This document shows, one piece after another, positions 1 through 6,038 of a stretch of 8,744 nucleotides of DNA. The translations under genes were made by a program, and so were the position numbers. The stretch's first letter is position 1. Each line of letters opens with the position of its first letter. This DNA comes from Beijerinckiaceae bacterium (GTDB lineage Bacteria; Pseudomonadota; Alphaproteobacteria; Rhizobiales; Beijerinckiaceae), in contig CANHAW010000063.1 in NCBI GenBank assembly GCA_947458675.1, positions 1 to 8,744 on the forward strand. Reading direction: 5' to 3'. Under the pieces are notes generated by a model, which had not been told where the DNA came from, searched no databases, and worked only from the letters and a program-made list of their open reading frames with translations.

Positions 1-91
1 GAGACAGAATCTTCTCGAGGCGACGGGTTTCCTTTTCCAGATAAGCAGCAATTCGGATTTGAGCCTTTTCGGGTCTATTCGATTTTTTCAC
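1..91 (-). CDS. N-terminal fragment of an unrecognised protein (runs off the window)
   Basis: On the minus strand a GTG codon at 91-89 is preceded by a strong ribosome binding site, GGAGGA, about six bases upstream. It opens a stop-free frame of 30 codons to the window edge. The visible peptide is highly charged, starts V-K-K-S-N-R-P-E-K-A-Q and continues with A-Y-L-E-K-E-T-R-R-L-E-K, which looks like the start of an amphipathic helix. I do not recognise the family. The gene lies downstream of the GT21 glycosyltransferase on the same strand, separated by 89 nt that include a small hairpin, so it may have its own promoter or be read through. The call rests on the ribosome binding site and open frame only. 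Confidence 0.6.
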   Translation of the reverse strand, partial: MKKSNRPEKAQIRIAAYLEKETRRLEKILS

Positions 92-153
92 GGCAATTCC
101 TCCATACATGGGGAAGCCTAAGCTGGCCCTTTGTCACAATCGAATCGACTAAA

Positions 154-171
154 GTAGGGTCATCCCCCTAC
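154..171. repeat. Small inverted repeat after the GT21 gene
   Basis: GTAGGG (154-159) pairs with CCCTAC (166-171) around a six-base loop, nine bases past the GT21 stop codon. On the minus strand the hairpin is followed by TTTAG, so it is at best a weak intrinsic terminator. It could equally be an operator for the gene starting at 91. Nothing else stands out between 92 and 180. Confidence 0.35.
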
Positions 172-180
172 GCAGATGGC

Positions 181-1311
181 TTACCCTTGAGGCTCACTCT
201 GACGATTGGCCGTCATAGCATTCCCATGCCAAGTGAAACTTCTGCCGGTCCAGGCCCCGATCCAGATGGAAAAAAGTAAGAGGTCCCGCAGGGGAAGTGC
301 CATGAGGCTGCGGGCAGTCGATGGCCAGCCCAAGGCGCGTGCCGCCGTGAAGTCGGCGCCATACCAGGCCAAGACATAAAGGCCGAGCCAGACGGAAGCC
401 GGCCCTTGCAGCAAAGAAGCTGCGACCCAAACGGCCGCAAAGGAGACGAGCGAGATTGAAAAAATTTCCGGCGCAAAGAGTAGCGGAAATGTTGCTCGTC
501 GCAAACGCGCCCAGCGCAAGTGGCGCGACCAGACAGCCTTGAGAGGGCGTAGCCCAAGCGGCTGGGGAAAGGCAGGAGAAACAAGGCGGACGCATCGGCC
601 GCTTTTGCGTGCCCATTTCGTCGCCGCTGCATCCTCCGCAGGCTCAAAAGCCATCGCCGCAAATCCGCCAGTATCAAGATCGGTTTTTCGGAAAGCCAGG
701 GTCTTGCCTTGGGCAAATCCAAAGCCGACAGCATCGGCACAAAATTGCACGCGCGCTGCATAAGAGTTGAGAAGCGCGCATTCTACTTCGGCCCAAAGAT
801 TGCTGGGGCGATTGCCAAAGGGCGGCGCCGAAACAAGTGCGCACCCGTCGTCGAATGTTGCAATAACGCGCTGCAGATAATCTTCCGGGATGAGAAGATT
901 ACTATCGGCAAAGATGACGATATCTCCGCGAGCCTCCCGATAGCCTTTTTTCATATTGTTGTATTTCGGATTTGGCGAATGCCGATCTTCGCCGATCAGG
1001 ATGCGCGCCGAGACATGGGGATAGGCTGCAATCGTTTCCCTGACGAGCGGGATGACCGGGTCATTGGCGTCTTCGATGCAAAAAAGAACTTCATACTGCG
1101 GATAGGACAGGTGAAAACATGCATCCAGCGTTTCCGCCGAAAATGGCTCAATTCCACAAAGCGGGCGAACCAGCGAGACGCTGGGCATATGCGATCCGTC
1201 AAGCTTGGGGGATGCCTTGGTCAATGTCCTGAATGCAAGCATGTGGCTTGCATAATGAACAAGCAGCGAAACTGCAGCGAAGATTGTGCATATCAGAATC
1301 ATGACAGTCAT
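181..1311 (-). CDS. GT21-family (ceramide glucosyltransferase-like) lipid glycosyltransferase
   Basis: This is a 376-residue membrane glycosyltransferase related to ceramide glucosyltransferase, which moves a sugar from a nucleotide donor to a membrane lipid at the cytoplasmic face. Numbered from the chosen start, an N-terminal membrane helix (about 1-25) is followed by a GT-A catalytic domain with the full GT21 signature. First aspartate: E-D-A-N-D-P (D81). Then N-P-K-Y-N-N. Second aspartate: A-D-S-N (D136). Third aspartate: P-A-E-D (D227). R-H-L-R-W (263-267) is the (Q/R)xxRW motif. The C-terminal part (about 275-360) is hydrophobic and membrane-associated. The frame opens at a TTG at 1365, but the ATG at 1311 or 1302 begins directly at the membrane helix and fits the family better; no start has a good ribosome binding site. 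Rhizobial relatives include the processive Pgt enzymes, which glycosylate diacylglycerol, so the acceptor may be ceramide or diacylglycerol. It is divergent from the metallophosphoesterase gene. Confidence 0.88.
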   Translation of the reverse strand: MTVMILICTIFAAVSLLVHYASHMLAFRTLTKASPKLDGSHMPSVSLVRPLCGIEPFSAETLDACFHLSYPQYEVLFCIEDANDPVIPLVRETIAAYPHVSARILIGEDRHSPNPKYNNMKKGYREARGDIVIFADSNLLIPEDYLQRVIATFDDGCALVSAPPFGNRPSNLWAEVECALLNSYAARVQFCADAVGFGFAQGKTLAFRKTDLDTGGFAAMAFEPAEDAAATKWARKSGRCVRLVSPAFPQPLGLRPLKAVWSRHLRWARLRRATFPLLFAPEIFSISLVSFAAVWVAASLLQGPASVWLGLYVLAWYGADFTAARALGWPSTARSLMALPLRDLLLFSIWIGAWTGRSFTWHGNAMTANRQSEPQG

Positions 1312-1446
1312 TGAATGCGCATAGCGGGGCGATATGAAGGAATTATGATGAAAAGATAAACCCAATTGTCATGAAAGTGAGACATGAATCAGAAAGAAGG
1401 CGGCCAGAGCGTGGTATGCGGACGCGATAAAAATTAGGGATCCTGC

Positions 1447-2253
1447 ATGAGCATGAAAACAGATACCATTCATGTCAGGACATTGTTTATCTCGGACGTG
1501 CACCTTGGAACGCGGGGTTGTCAGGCCGATGCGCTTCTTGATTTCATGCGCGTCTATGAAGCAGAAACAATTTACTTGGTCGGCGATATTGTCGACGGCT
1601 GGCGCCTCAAAGCATCCTGGCTTTGGCCGCAATCGCATAATGACGTTGTCCAAAAGCTGCTCAGAAAGGTCCGCAAAGGATCTAAGCTGATCTATATTCC
1701 TGGGAACCACGATGAATTCCTCAGGGATTATTCCGGATCGGTTTTCGGTGGGATCGAGATTCACGAAGAAGCTATTCACGAGACCGTCGATGGAAAGCGG
1801 ATGCTCGTTCTGCATGGCGACAAATTCGATACAATTGTCCGCAATGTAAAATGGCTCGCTCTATTGGGCGACTGGGCTTACGACTTTGCAATTTGGTTGA
1901 ACGGCTGGATTGCTAAAGCACGTCGCTTTATGGGTTTGCCCTATTGGTCCTTCTCGGGCTGGAGCAAGCAGAAGGTCAAGCGGGCAGTCAATTTCATCAG
2001 TGCTTTCGAACAGGCCGTCGTCGCCGATGCAAGGCGCAATGAAGTCGACATTGTCTTGTGCGGCCATATCCATCGTCCAGCCCAACAGCAGATGGATGAG
2101 ATTTTGTACATTAATACGGGCGATTGGGTGGAGAGCAATTCGGCTGTGGTCGAACATGCCGACGGTCGTCTCGAACTTATCCGATGGACCGATTCGTCCC
2201 ATGCGGTTCTTCGCCCCGATGCGCTTGCCGATGCGCTTCCGGCTGCCGCCTGA
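1447..2253 (+). CDS. UDP-2,3-diacylglucosamine diphosphatase-like metallophosphoesterase (LpxH/PlcP type)
   Basis: This is a 268-residue cytoplasmic calcineurin-like phosphoesterase with a two-metal site. Visible ligands, in order, are D17 and H19 (S-D-V-H-L-G), D47 (V-G-D-I-V-D-G-W), N87 and H88 (P-G-N-H-D-E), H123 (L-H-G-D) and H207/H209 (C-G-H-I-H). The set is complete. The opening R-T-L-F-I-S-D-V-H-L-G-T-R-G-C-Q-A is typical of an alphaproteobacterial group usually annotated as UDP-2,3-diacylglucosamine diphosphatase, which cleaves the lipid A precursor to 2,3-diacylglucosamine 1-phosphate. As I recall, the phosphate-starvation phospholipase C PlcP of Sinorhizobium, which releases diacylglycerol from phospholipid, belongs to the same broad group. 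The neighbouring lipid glycosyltransferases make the PlcP role attractive but do not prove it. The start is supported by AGGGA at 1436-1440, six bases before the ATG; an in-frame ATG at 1453 is the alternative. The gene converges on the GT4 gene 5 nt away. Confidence 0.9.
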   Translation: MSMKTDTIHVRTLFISDVHLGTRGCQADALLDFMRVYEAETIYLVGDIVDGWRLKASWLWPQSHNDVVQKLLRKVRKGSKLIYIPGNHDEFLRDYSGSVFGGIEIHEEAIHETVDGKRMLVLHGDKFDTIVRNVKWLALLGDWAYDFAIWLNGWIAKARRFMGLPYWSFSGWSKQKVKRAVNFISAFEQAVVADARRNEVDIVLCGHIHRPAQQQMDEILYINTGDWVESNSAVVEHADGRLELIRWTDSSHAVLRPDALADALPAAA

Positions 2254-2265
2254 TCGTCTCAGGCG
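2247..2265. terminator. Hairpin shared by two convergent stop codons
   Basis: CGCCTGA (2247-2253) pairs perfectly with TCAGGCG (2259-2265) around the five-base gap. The left arm ends with the phosphoesterase stop TGA and the right arm starts with the complement of the GT4 stop TGA. A transcript from either side would form the same 7-bp stem with a 5-nt loop. Neither side has a run of T, so efficiency as an intrinsic terminator is doubtful; it may instead protect 3' ends. Confidence 0.4.
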
Positions 2266-3326
2266 TTATCAATAAGAGTTGCTGTGACTTGCTCAAAGAA
2301 GCAACGTGCACTTTCTTCTATACCAAAGCCAGCCGCAAAATCCCGGCATTTCTGCCGCGGGATAAGCAGGGCCTCGCGTGCGGCCTGAGCAAGATCTTCA
2401 TTCATAATGCCGCAGCCCGAATCTCCTAAAACCTGTTGTGGCCCGGTGACGGGAAGGGCTGCTACCGGCGTGCCGGCGGCAAGCGCCTCCAGCATGACAA
2501 GGCCGAATGTATCGGTTCGACTGGGAAAAACGAAAACATCGGCAGAGGCGTAAATATCTGCCAGCTGTTTACCGCTCAAAACTCCGGTAAAACGAACGCC
2601 GGGAAAGCGTCGGGAAAGATCGGCTTTTGAGGGCCCGTCGCCAACAACGATTTTTGTGCCTTGTATATCGGCCTCGAGAAAGGCCTCGATGTTTTTCTCA
2701 ACAGCGACACGCCCGACATAAAGTGAGATCGGTCCAGGCAAGTTCAAGTTTTGGCGTTCTCCTGAACGAAAGAGGTTAAGGTCGATTCCACGTTGCCAGA
2801 TCCGCAATTTACTAAATCCTCGAGCGGCGAGCTCATCGCATAGGGCTGGCGTCGAGACGAGGGTGGCTTGTGCAGCATTGTGAAAGCGGCGCAATGCAGC
2901 GTAAGACAAGGATAGCGGAATGGGTACGCGCGCAGCAATATATTCAGGAAAGCGCGTGTGATAGCAGGTTGTGAACCTTTTATTGCGTCGCAGGCAATAA
3001 AGCCTTGCGAGAATCCCGAGCGGCCCTTCGGTGGCTATATGGATGGCATCGGGATGAAAGGCTTCGATCCGTTTCGCCACCGTCCCTGGTAGAGCGAGGC
3101 TGAGCCGAATTTCGGGATAGGTTGGTGCGCTTATCGAGCTGAATTGATCTGGTGTCAGAAGATAAAGCTCAATCCCATGATTGATGGCTTCACGCATCAG
3201 CCATTCCAGCGTCCTTACGACGCCATTGACCTGCGGATGCCAGGCATCGCTGACGACAAGAAGGCGGAGGAGGCGTGGATTTGAGGAGGGGGCGCTTGGC
3301 CGCATAGATGACGCCATCATGTCCAT
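2259..3326 (-). CDS. GT4-family glycosyltransferase (MgtA/Agt-like)
   Basis: This is a 355-residue GT-B-fold retaining glycosyltransferase, probably acting at the inner face of the cytoplasmic membrane on a lipid. The N-terminal acceptor domain has V-V-S-D-A-W-H-P-Q-V-N-G-V-V-R-T (24-39), E-G-P-L-G (100-104) and C-Y-H-T-R-F-P-E-Y (121-129). The C-terminal donor domain has Y-V-G-R-V-A-V-E-K-N (203-212), G-D-G-P (229-232) and T-D-T-F-G-L-V-M-L-E-A (271-281). The last is the EX7E-type region, with an aspartate in the first acidic position as is usual in this subgroup; E280 is present. Family members are annotated as GDP-mannose-dependent mannosyltransferases. Agrobacterium Agt, a GT4 enzyme making glucosyl- and glucuronosyl-diacylglycerol under phosphate deprivation, is a plausible relative. 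The start ATG at 3326 has AAGAGA five bases upstream; other in-frame ATGs lie at 3320, 3317 and 3305. It is 48 nt downstream of the SRPBCC gene, probably co-transcribed. The sugar and acceptor cannot be read from sequence. Confidence 0.88.
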   Translation of the reverse strand: MDMMASSMRPSAPSSNPRLLRLLVVSDAWHPQVNGVVRTLEWLMREAINHGIELYLLTPDQFSSISAPTYPEIRLSLALPGTVAKRIEAFHPDAIHIATEGPLGILARLYCLRRNKRFTTCYHTRFPEYIAARVPIPLSLSYAALRRFHNAAQATLVSTPALCDELAARGFSKLRIWQRGIDLNLFRSGERQNLNLPGPISLYVGRVAVEKNIEAFLEADIQGTKIVVGDGPSKADLSRRFPGVRFTGVLSGKQLADIYASADVFVFPSRTDTFGLVMLEALAAGTPVAALPVTGPQQVLGDSGCGIMNEDLAQAAREALLIPRQKCRDFAAGFGIEESARCFFEQVTATLIDNA

Positions 3327-3346
3327 GATGATCTCTTTAGGTGTTT

Positions 3347-3356
3347 CTGACGTCAG
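3347..3356. repeat. 10-bp perfect palindrome between the SRPBCC and GT4 genes
   Basis: CTGACGTCAG is a perfect 10-bp palindrome in the 48-nt gap between the two minus-strand genes, about 20 bases before the GT4 start codon. It could be a small operator for an internal promoter or chance. I do not recognise a specific regulator. Confidence 0.25.
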
Positions 3357-3374
3357 TTTGGTGACGCGTGTGTT

Positions 3375-3935
3375 TTAGCGGGCAGGCATTTTTTCCATGC
3401 TGAACTTCGCCAAATTGCGCAACATCTGCGGAAAATCACCATGGATTGAGCGCGAGACGATGAATTGTGGCGCGGGAAAAGCCGTTTGTACGATTGCCTC
3501 ATAGGATAATTTGGTTCCTCTGCCGAGCGGCTCGAGGATCCATGCACCATCTGAGCGGCGCATGTCGCCTCCCACCAATTTGAAATCGAGCCGCTTTGGC
3601 GGTGTGAAATCATTTCGAACGATGGTTCGAATGCGCGGAAGAAGCGGTGGATTGATGACATGTTCTCGAACGTCCCAGCGTCCGGCAGGATCGCGCTCGC
3701 GCAGGATACAGGCTTCCAGGTGCGGAATGACCTTTGGCGCCCTTTCGCAGGCAACGAGGATGGACCAGATTGCAGTTGCCGGCGCATCGATCTGAATATG
3801 AGCGCGAATGCGCAGGGCGCCGCCACCCGCATCGCTGGTCTCAACCCAGGGTTCGCCAGACGTCTGTGCTGCTGCTGGCCCACACAGCAGGGCGACCAGC
3901 ATAAATGCCAAATATCTGAAAGCAGACAATTTCAC
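3375..3935 (-). CDS. Exported SRPBCC (START-like) domain protein
   Basis: This is a 186-residue protein with a cleavable Sec signal peptide. A basic start (K-L-S-A-F-R) leads into a hydrophobic core (Y-L-A-F-M-L-V-A-L-L-C) and P-A-A-A before Q24, a good signal peptidase I site. The cysteine is preceded by leucine, so it is not a convincing lipobox. The mature part (about 25-186) has the SRPBCC pattern: a first strand with I-Q-I-D-A-P-A-T-A-I-W-S-I-L, then P-H-L-E, a central W-I-L-E-P-L-G-R-G-T-K-L-S-Y-E strand and a C-terminal helix. SRPBCC folds bind hydrophobic ligands including lipids; no catalytic residues can be assigned. The GTG start at 3935 is chosen because AGAGG lies about seven bases upstream and it begins exactly at the signal peptide. 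The frame extends to another GTG at 3992, but that would bury the signal. It is upstream of, and probably co-transcribed with, the GT4 gene. Ligand unknown. Confidence 0.8.
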   Translation of the reverse strand: MKLSAFRYLAFMLVALLCGPAAAQTSGEPWVETSDAGGGALRIRAHIQIDAPATAIWSILVACERAPKVIPHLEACILRERDPAGRWDVREHVINPPLLPRIRTIVRNDFTPPKRLDFKLVGGDMRRSDGAWILEPLGRGTKLSYEAIVQTAFPAPQFIVSRSIHGDFPQMLRNLAKFSMEKMPAR

Positions 3936-3974
3936 CGATTCGCCTCTAGCATTTACACGGCTTGAGCCCCTTAG

Positions 3975-3992
3975 ATGACAAACATAAGACAC
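3975..3992 (-). promoter_or_regulatory. Candidate Pho box upstream of the SRPBCC-GT4 unit
   Basis: Read on the minus strand the 18 bases are GTGTCTTATGTTTGTCAT. They match the PhoB consensus CTGTCAT-N4-CTGTCAT at 11 of 14 fixed positions with correct 4-nt spacing. The second half also provides TTGTCA as a -35-like hexamer, with TGTAAA (3957-3952) 18 bases further on. The implied transcription start would fall almost on the ribosome binding site, and the gap to the -10 is longer than in classical Pho promoters, so this is only a candidate. Confidence 0.28.
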
Positions 3993-4015
3993 TTCATATC
4001 AATGCTTCGGCTGCC

Positions 4016-4045
4016 TTGAGAAGAGAGCCGCCCCCGAGGTATAGG
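4016..4045 (+). promoter_or_regulatory. Candidate sigma-70 promoter for the CorA-type gene
   Basis: TTGAGA (4016-4021, one mismatch to TTGACA) is followed after 18 bases by TATAGG (4040-4045, four of six matches to TATAAT). A start of transcription near 4052 would leave a leader of about 26 nt before the ATG at 4078. An imperfect inverted repeat (AGGTA at 4038-4042, TACCT at 4057-4061) overlaps the -10 and start region and could bind a regulator. Confidence 0.4.
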
Positions 4046-4077
4046 TGGTTCCGTCCTACCTGCCGTTCGGGTGATTT

Positions 4078-5112
4078 ATGTTGGAAACTGCAAGATTGCC
4101 GGCGCTTTTGCGCGATGAATGCGAAGCCCGCGGCATGGTTTTCGCTTTTCGTTTTGCCCGTGACGGCGCCGGTGCGCCTGCCGATATGGCCAATCCACTC
4201 AGTGCCTTGACGGCGGATGGCAGCTTTCTGTGGATTCATGTTCACCTGACCGACGGCCGCTGTCGCAAATGGCTTTCGGAACAGGATTGGCTCACAGACG
4301 AAGCCCGCGAGATCCTTCTCTCACACGATATTCATGATCGCATTGAGACCGAGGATAATGTGCTCGCGGGCGTCTTTGTCGATGCAAAGATGGATTTTGA
4401 TGACGACGAAGAAGAAATGGCTGAATTGCGATTTGCTATGACAGATCGAATTCTGCTGACTGGTCGTCGTCGTGCTTTGCGATCAATTGAAAATACAAGG
4501 ATTGCCATTGAGCGTGGCAAGCCAATGGAATCTCCCCTCGAATTGCTTGAGGAAATTGTCGATCGTGAATCCGATTTCGTTGCAAAAGCAGCCAGCGATC
4601 TGGGTCATGAAGTAGATTCGATCGAAGACAAGATTATGGCAGGCTATGTTGCCGAAGCACGCAGTCTTACGCCCGGTTTGCGACGGCGTGCGATCAAGCT
4701 GCATCGCCAGATGTCACGCCTTCTTGTTCTTTTTCGCCGGGTGGAGCGCGCGCCTGCAAGCCGGCTGCCGCAGGATTTACGTGATGCCGCAGGACGCATC
4801 GCTCAACGACTCGAGTTCATCTACCAGGAGGTCCACACGTCGCAGGATCGAGCGCGACTCTTGCAGGATGAGGTTTCGTCATTCCTTGCAAATGAGACAA
4901 ATCGGCAGCTTTATATTCTGTCGCTCCTGACGGCTTTATTCCTGCCTGCGACCCTTGTGACCGGTTTGTTTGGCATGAATGTAAAGGGCATTCCCTTTGC
5001 AGAGGAAGATGCCGGTTTCTGGACCGCGCTGCTTTTGACCGGCGCGGCTGCTTCCTTGACCTATTTGGTCTTGCGTCTGGCCATGCAATGGCAGCACAGA
5101 CGCGGAATGTGA
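4078..5112 (+). CDS. CorA-family divalent cation transporter (ZntB-like)
   Basis: This is a 344-residue member of the CorA metal ion transporter family, normally a homopentameric inner-membrane channel with a large cytoplasmic funnel. The N-terminal domain (about 1-200) has a mixed fold with an acidic cluster D-F-D-D-D-E-E-E (106-113). A long helical stalk (about 200-275) follows. The C-terminus has two membrane helices (about 281-298 and 316-336), the first ending in the signature G-M-N (299-301). The periplasmic loop reads V-K-G-I-P-F-A-E-E-D-A-G-F-W, closer to ZntB-type proteins (V-G-G-I-P) than to classical magnesium CorA. ZntB members move zinc; the metal cannot be fixed from sequence here. 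Length is normal for the family. The ATG at 4078 is the only sensible start, with a weak GGGTGA upstream. The gene converges on the PhoH-family gene with a 2-nt gap. Confidence 0.92.
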   Translation: MLETARLPALLRDECEARGMVFAFRFARDGAGAPADMANPLSALTADGSFLWIHVHLTDGRCRKWLSEQDWLTDEAREILLSHDIHDRIETEDNVLAGVFVDAKMDFDDDEEEMAELRFAMTDRILLTGRRRALRSIENTRIAIERGKPMESPLELLEEIVDRESDFVAKAASDLGHEVDSIEDKIMAGYVAEARSLTPGLRRRAIKLHRQMSRLLVLFRRVERAPASRLPQDLRDAAGRIAQRLEFIYQEVHTSQDRARLLQDEVSSFLANETNRQLYILSLLTALFLPATLVTGLFGMNVKGIPFAEEDAGFWTALLLTGAAASLTYLVLRLAMQWQHRRGM

Positions 5113-5114
5113 AT

Positions 5115-5867
5115 TTATTGCGCTGCCATTAATGGCTCTTTCTGCTGGTTGTGAAAAGCGCCGACCCACATGGCGCAAAGTCCAGAGCGCACGACATCGG
5201 CGATGCCAAATTCGACAATCGGCACCGGCAGATCTTGTCTGCGGATCAGGTCGATGGCCATGCGCAAGCCCGATTCATGGGGAAGATCGCATTGTTCGAC
5301 ATCGCCATTGATCACGCTGATGCAGTTTTCGCCGAGCCGGGTCAGAAACATTTTCATCTCGGCAGTGGATGTGTTTTGCGCCTCATCCAGCAGGATGAAT
5401 GCATCTTTCCAGGAGCGCCCGCGCATCACTTCGAAAGGGACGATTTCGATATCGCCATTTTTGGCGGCAAGGTCGAAAACCGCATGTCCTAACCGGTCGC
5501 GGATGGCATCGGTCACAGGAACTGCCCAAGGTGCGAATTTTCTCTCCATGGAACCGGGAAAGAAGCCGAGAGAGCGGCCGCAGGGTACATTTGGCCGTGT
5601 CAGAATAATCTTGGCGATTGTTCCCAGCCTGTAGAGATCGGCTGCATATGTGGCGGCCATCCAGGTTTTTCCGGTGCCAGCCGGGCCAAGCACAAATACC
5701 TGCTCGGAAGTGCGCAGATGCCCGAGATATTCAGCCTGCTTCCTGTTTTTGGCGATGATGGGGGGCGGCAAGCGTTCAGCGCCAAACTTTTTCTTTTTCT
5801 TGCTCAGCTGAATGATCGTCGCATCCTCGATTTCACGCAGACGCCGCTTTTCCCGGTTTTTGGCCAT
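5115..5867 (-). CDS. PhoH family protein (P-loop ATPase)
   Basis: This is a 250-residue cytoplasmic PhoH-family ATPase, of the superfamily 1 helicase-like P-loop fold, linked to RNA metabolism and in some bacteria to phosphate starvation. A basic, lysine-rich N-terminus (1-45, with K-K-K-K-K at 23-27) precedes Walker A G-P-A-G-T-G-K-T (61-68). Then come L-T-R-P-N-V (89-94), Walker B with D-E-A-Q-N (161-165) and the family motif G-D-V-E-Q-C-D-L-P (188-196). The length fits the short PhoH type, not the longer YbeZ/PhoL type, and no ybeY neighbour is seen. ATG 5867 is chosen as start because homology begins there. The frame stays open upstream to a TTG at 5996, but that stretch contains the terminator hairpin, lacks PhoH similarity and reads as non-coding. 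A GGGA eight bases upstream is a modest ribosome binding site. An intrinsic terminator ends only 12 nt before the start codon, an unusual arrangement implying attenuation or an upstream small RNA. Confidence 0.9.
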   Translation of the reverse strand: MAKNREKRRLREIEDATIIQLSKKKKKFGAERLPPPIIAKNRKQAEYLGHLRTSEQVFVLGPAGTGKTWMAATYAADLYRLGTIAKIILTRPNVPCGRSLGFFPGSMERKFAPWAVPVTDAIRDRLGHAVFDLAAKNGDIEIVPFEVMRGRSWKDAFILLDEAQNTSTAEMKMFLTRLGENCISVINGDVEQCDLPHESGLRMAIDLIRRQDLPVPIVEFGIADVVRSGLCAMWVGAFHNQQKEPLMAAQ

Positions 5868-5879
5868 TTCTGTGTTCCC

Positions 5880-5910
5880 AAAAAAAATGACCGGATGAAG
5901 CCATCCGGTC
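5880..5910 (-). terminator. Strong intrinsic terminator just upstream of the phoH-like gene
   Basis: On the minus strand GACCGGATG (5910-5902) pairs perfectly with CATCCGGTC (5897-5889) around a 4-nt loop, GCTT. It is followed by one A and then eight T (5887-5880). This is a textbook Rho-independent terminator reading toward the phoH-like gene. Only 12 bases, GGGAACACAGAA, separate the T-run from the ATG at 5867. It is too far from the cytochrome stop codon (about 225 nt) to be simply that operon's terminator. Confidence 0.85.
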
Positions 5911-5925
5911 GAGCGAGAGCGAAGG

Positions 5926-5964
5926 AGCAAAAAAGAGGCAGGTGCGCCGGAAGCAAAAAAGAGG
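5926..5964. repeat. 13-nt motif repeated twice at a 26-nt period
   Basis: AGCAAAAAAGAGG occurs at 5926-5938 and again, exactly, at 5952-5964. On the minus strand, the sense of the proposed RNA, it reads CCTCTTTTTTGCT. Both copies lie between the operator and the terminator. The CCUCU part is complementary to an AGAGG-type ribosome binding site. Confidence 0.8.
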
Positions 5965-6038
5965 GGTGCCAAAGAAGCTACGCATGCAACCTGCAAGGAC
6001 GAGAGCGATGATGCATCAAGTCTGATTCGTGTGACATT

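Larger units (their letters stand above)
5880..6001 (-). ncRNA. Putative small RNA or regulatory leader, about 120 nt
   Basis: The minus strand from about 6001 to the T-run at 5880 has the parts of an independent small RNA gene: a perfect FNR-type operator 38 bases upstream, a C/U-rich body and a strong intrinsic terminator. If the operator sits at -41.5, as in class II FNR promoters, transcription would start near 6004-6001, with CATCAT as a weak -10. ACCTGC (5943-5938) can pair with GCAGGT (5994-5989), putting one copy of a repeated CCUCUUUUUUGCU motif in a loop; the second copy lies unpaired before the terminator. Such C/U-rich unpaired segments are common targeting regions in bacterial small RNAs because they pair with ribosome binding sites. 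The alternative is the 5' leader and attenuator of the phoH-like gene. The 5' end is an estimate. Confidence 0.5.

Noticed and set aside
709..1314. 201-residue plus-strand ORF opposite the GT21 gene
   Set aside because: It lies wholly antisense to a gene with all GT21 motifs, its translation shows no recognisable domain, and no good ribosome binding site precedes it.
1312..1365. N-terminal extension of the GT21 protein to a TTG at 1365
   Set aside because: No ribosome binding site, rare start codon, and the extra 18 residues precede the membrane helix that normally opens the family.
3353..3883. 176-residue minus-strand ORF overlapping the SRPBCC gene in another frame
   Set aside because: The competing frame has a signal peptide and SRPBCC pattern; this one is basic, serine/arginine-rich and featureless.
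3936..3992. N-terminal extension of the SRPBCC protein to a GTG at 3992
   Set aside because: It would place 19 polar residues before the signal peptide, and the GTG at 3935 has a clear AGAGG ribosome binding site.
5125..5136. GCCATTAATGGC palindrome as a terminator for the CorA-type gene
   Set aside because: The stem is only four pairs with a four-base loop, the following run is a mixed TCTTTCT, and it lies inside the PhoH-family coding sequence.
5830..5985. Possible small minus-strand ORF of about 50 codons starting at ATG 5985
   Set aside because: No ribosome binding site, a composition driven by the C/U-rich repeats, and overlap with the terminator and the phoH-like start.
5868..5996. 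N-terminal extension of the PhoH-family protein to a TTG at 5996
   Set aside because: The added 43 residues have no PhoH character and would be encoded through the terminator hairpin and T-run; ATG 5867 matches the family start.
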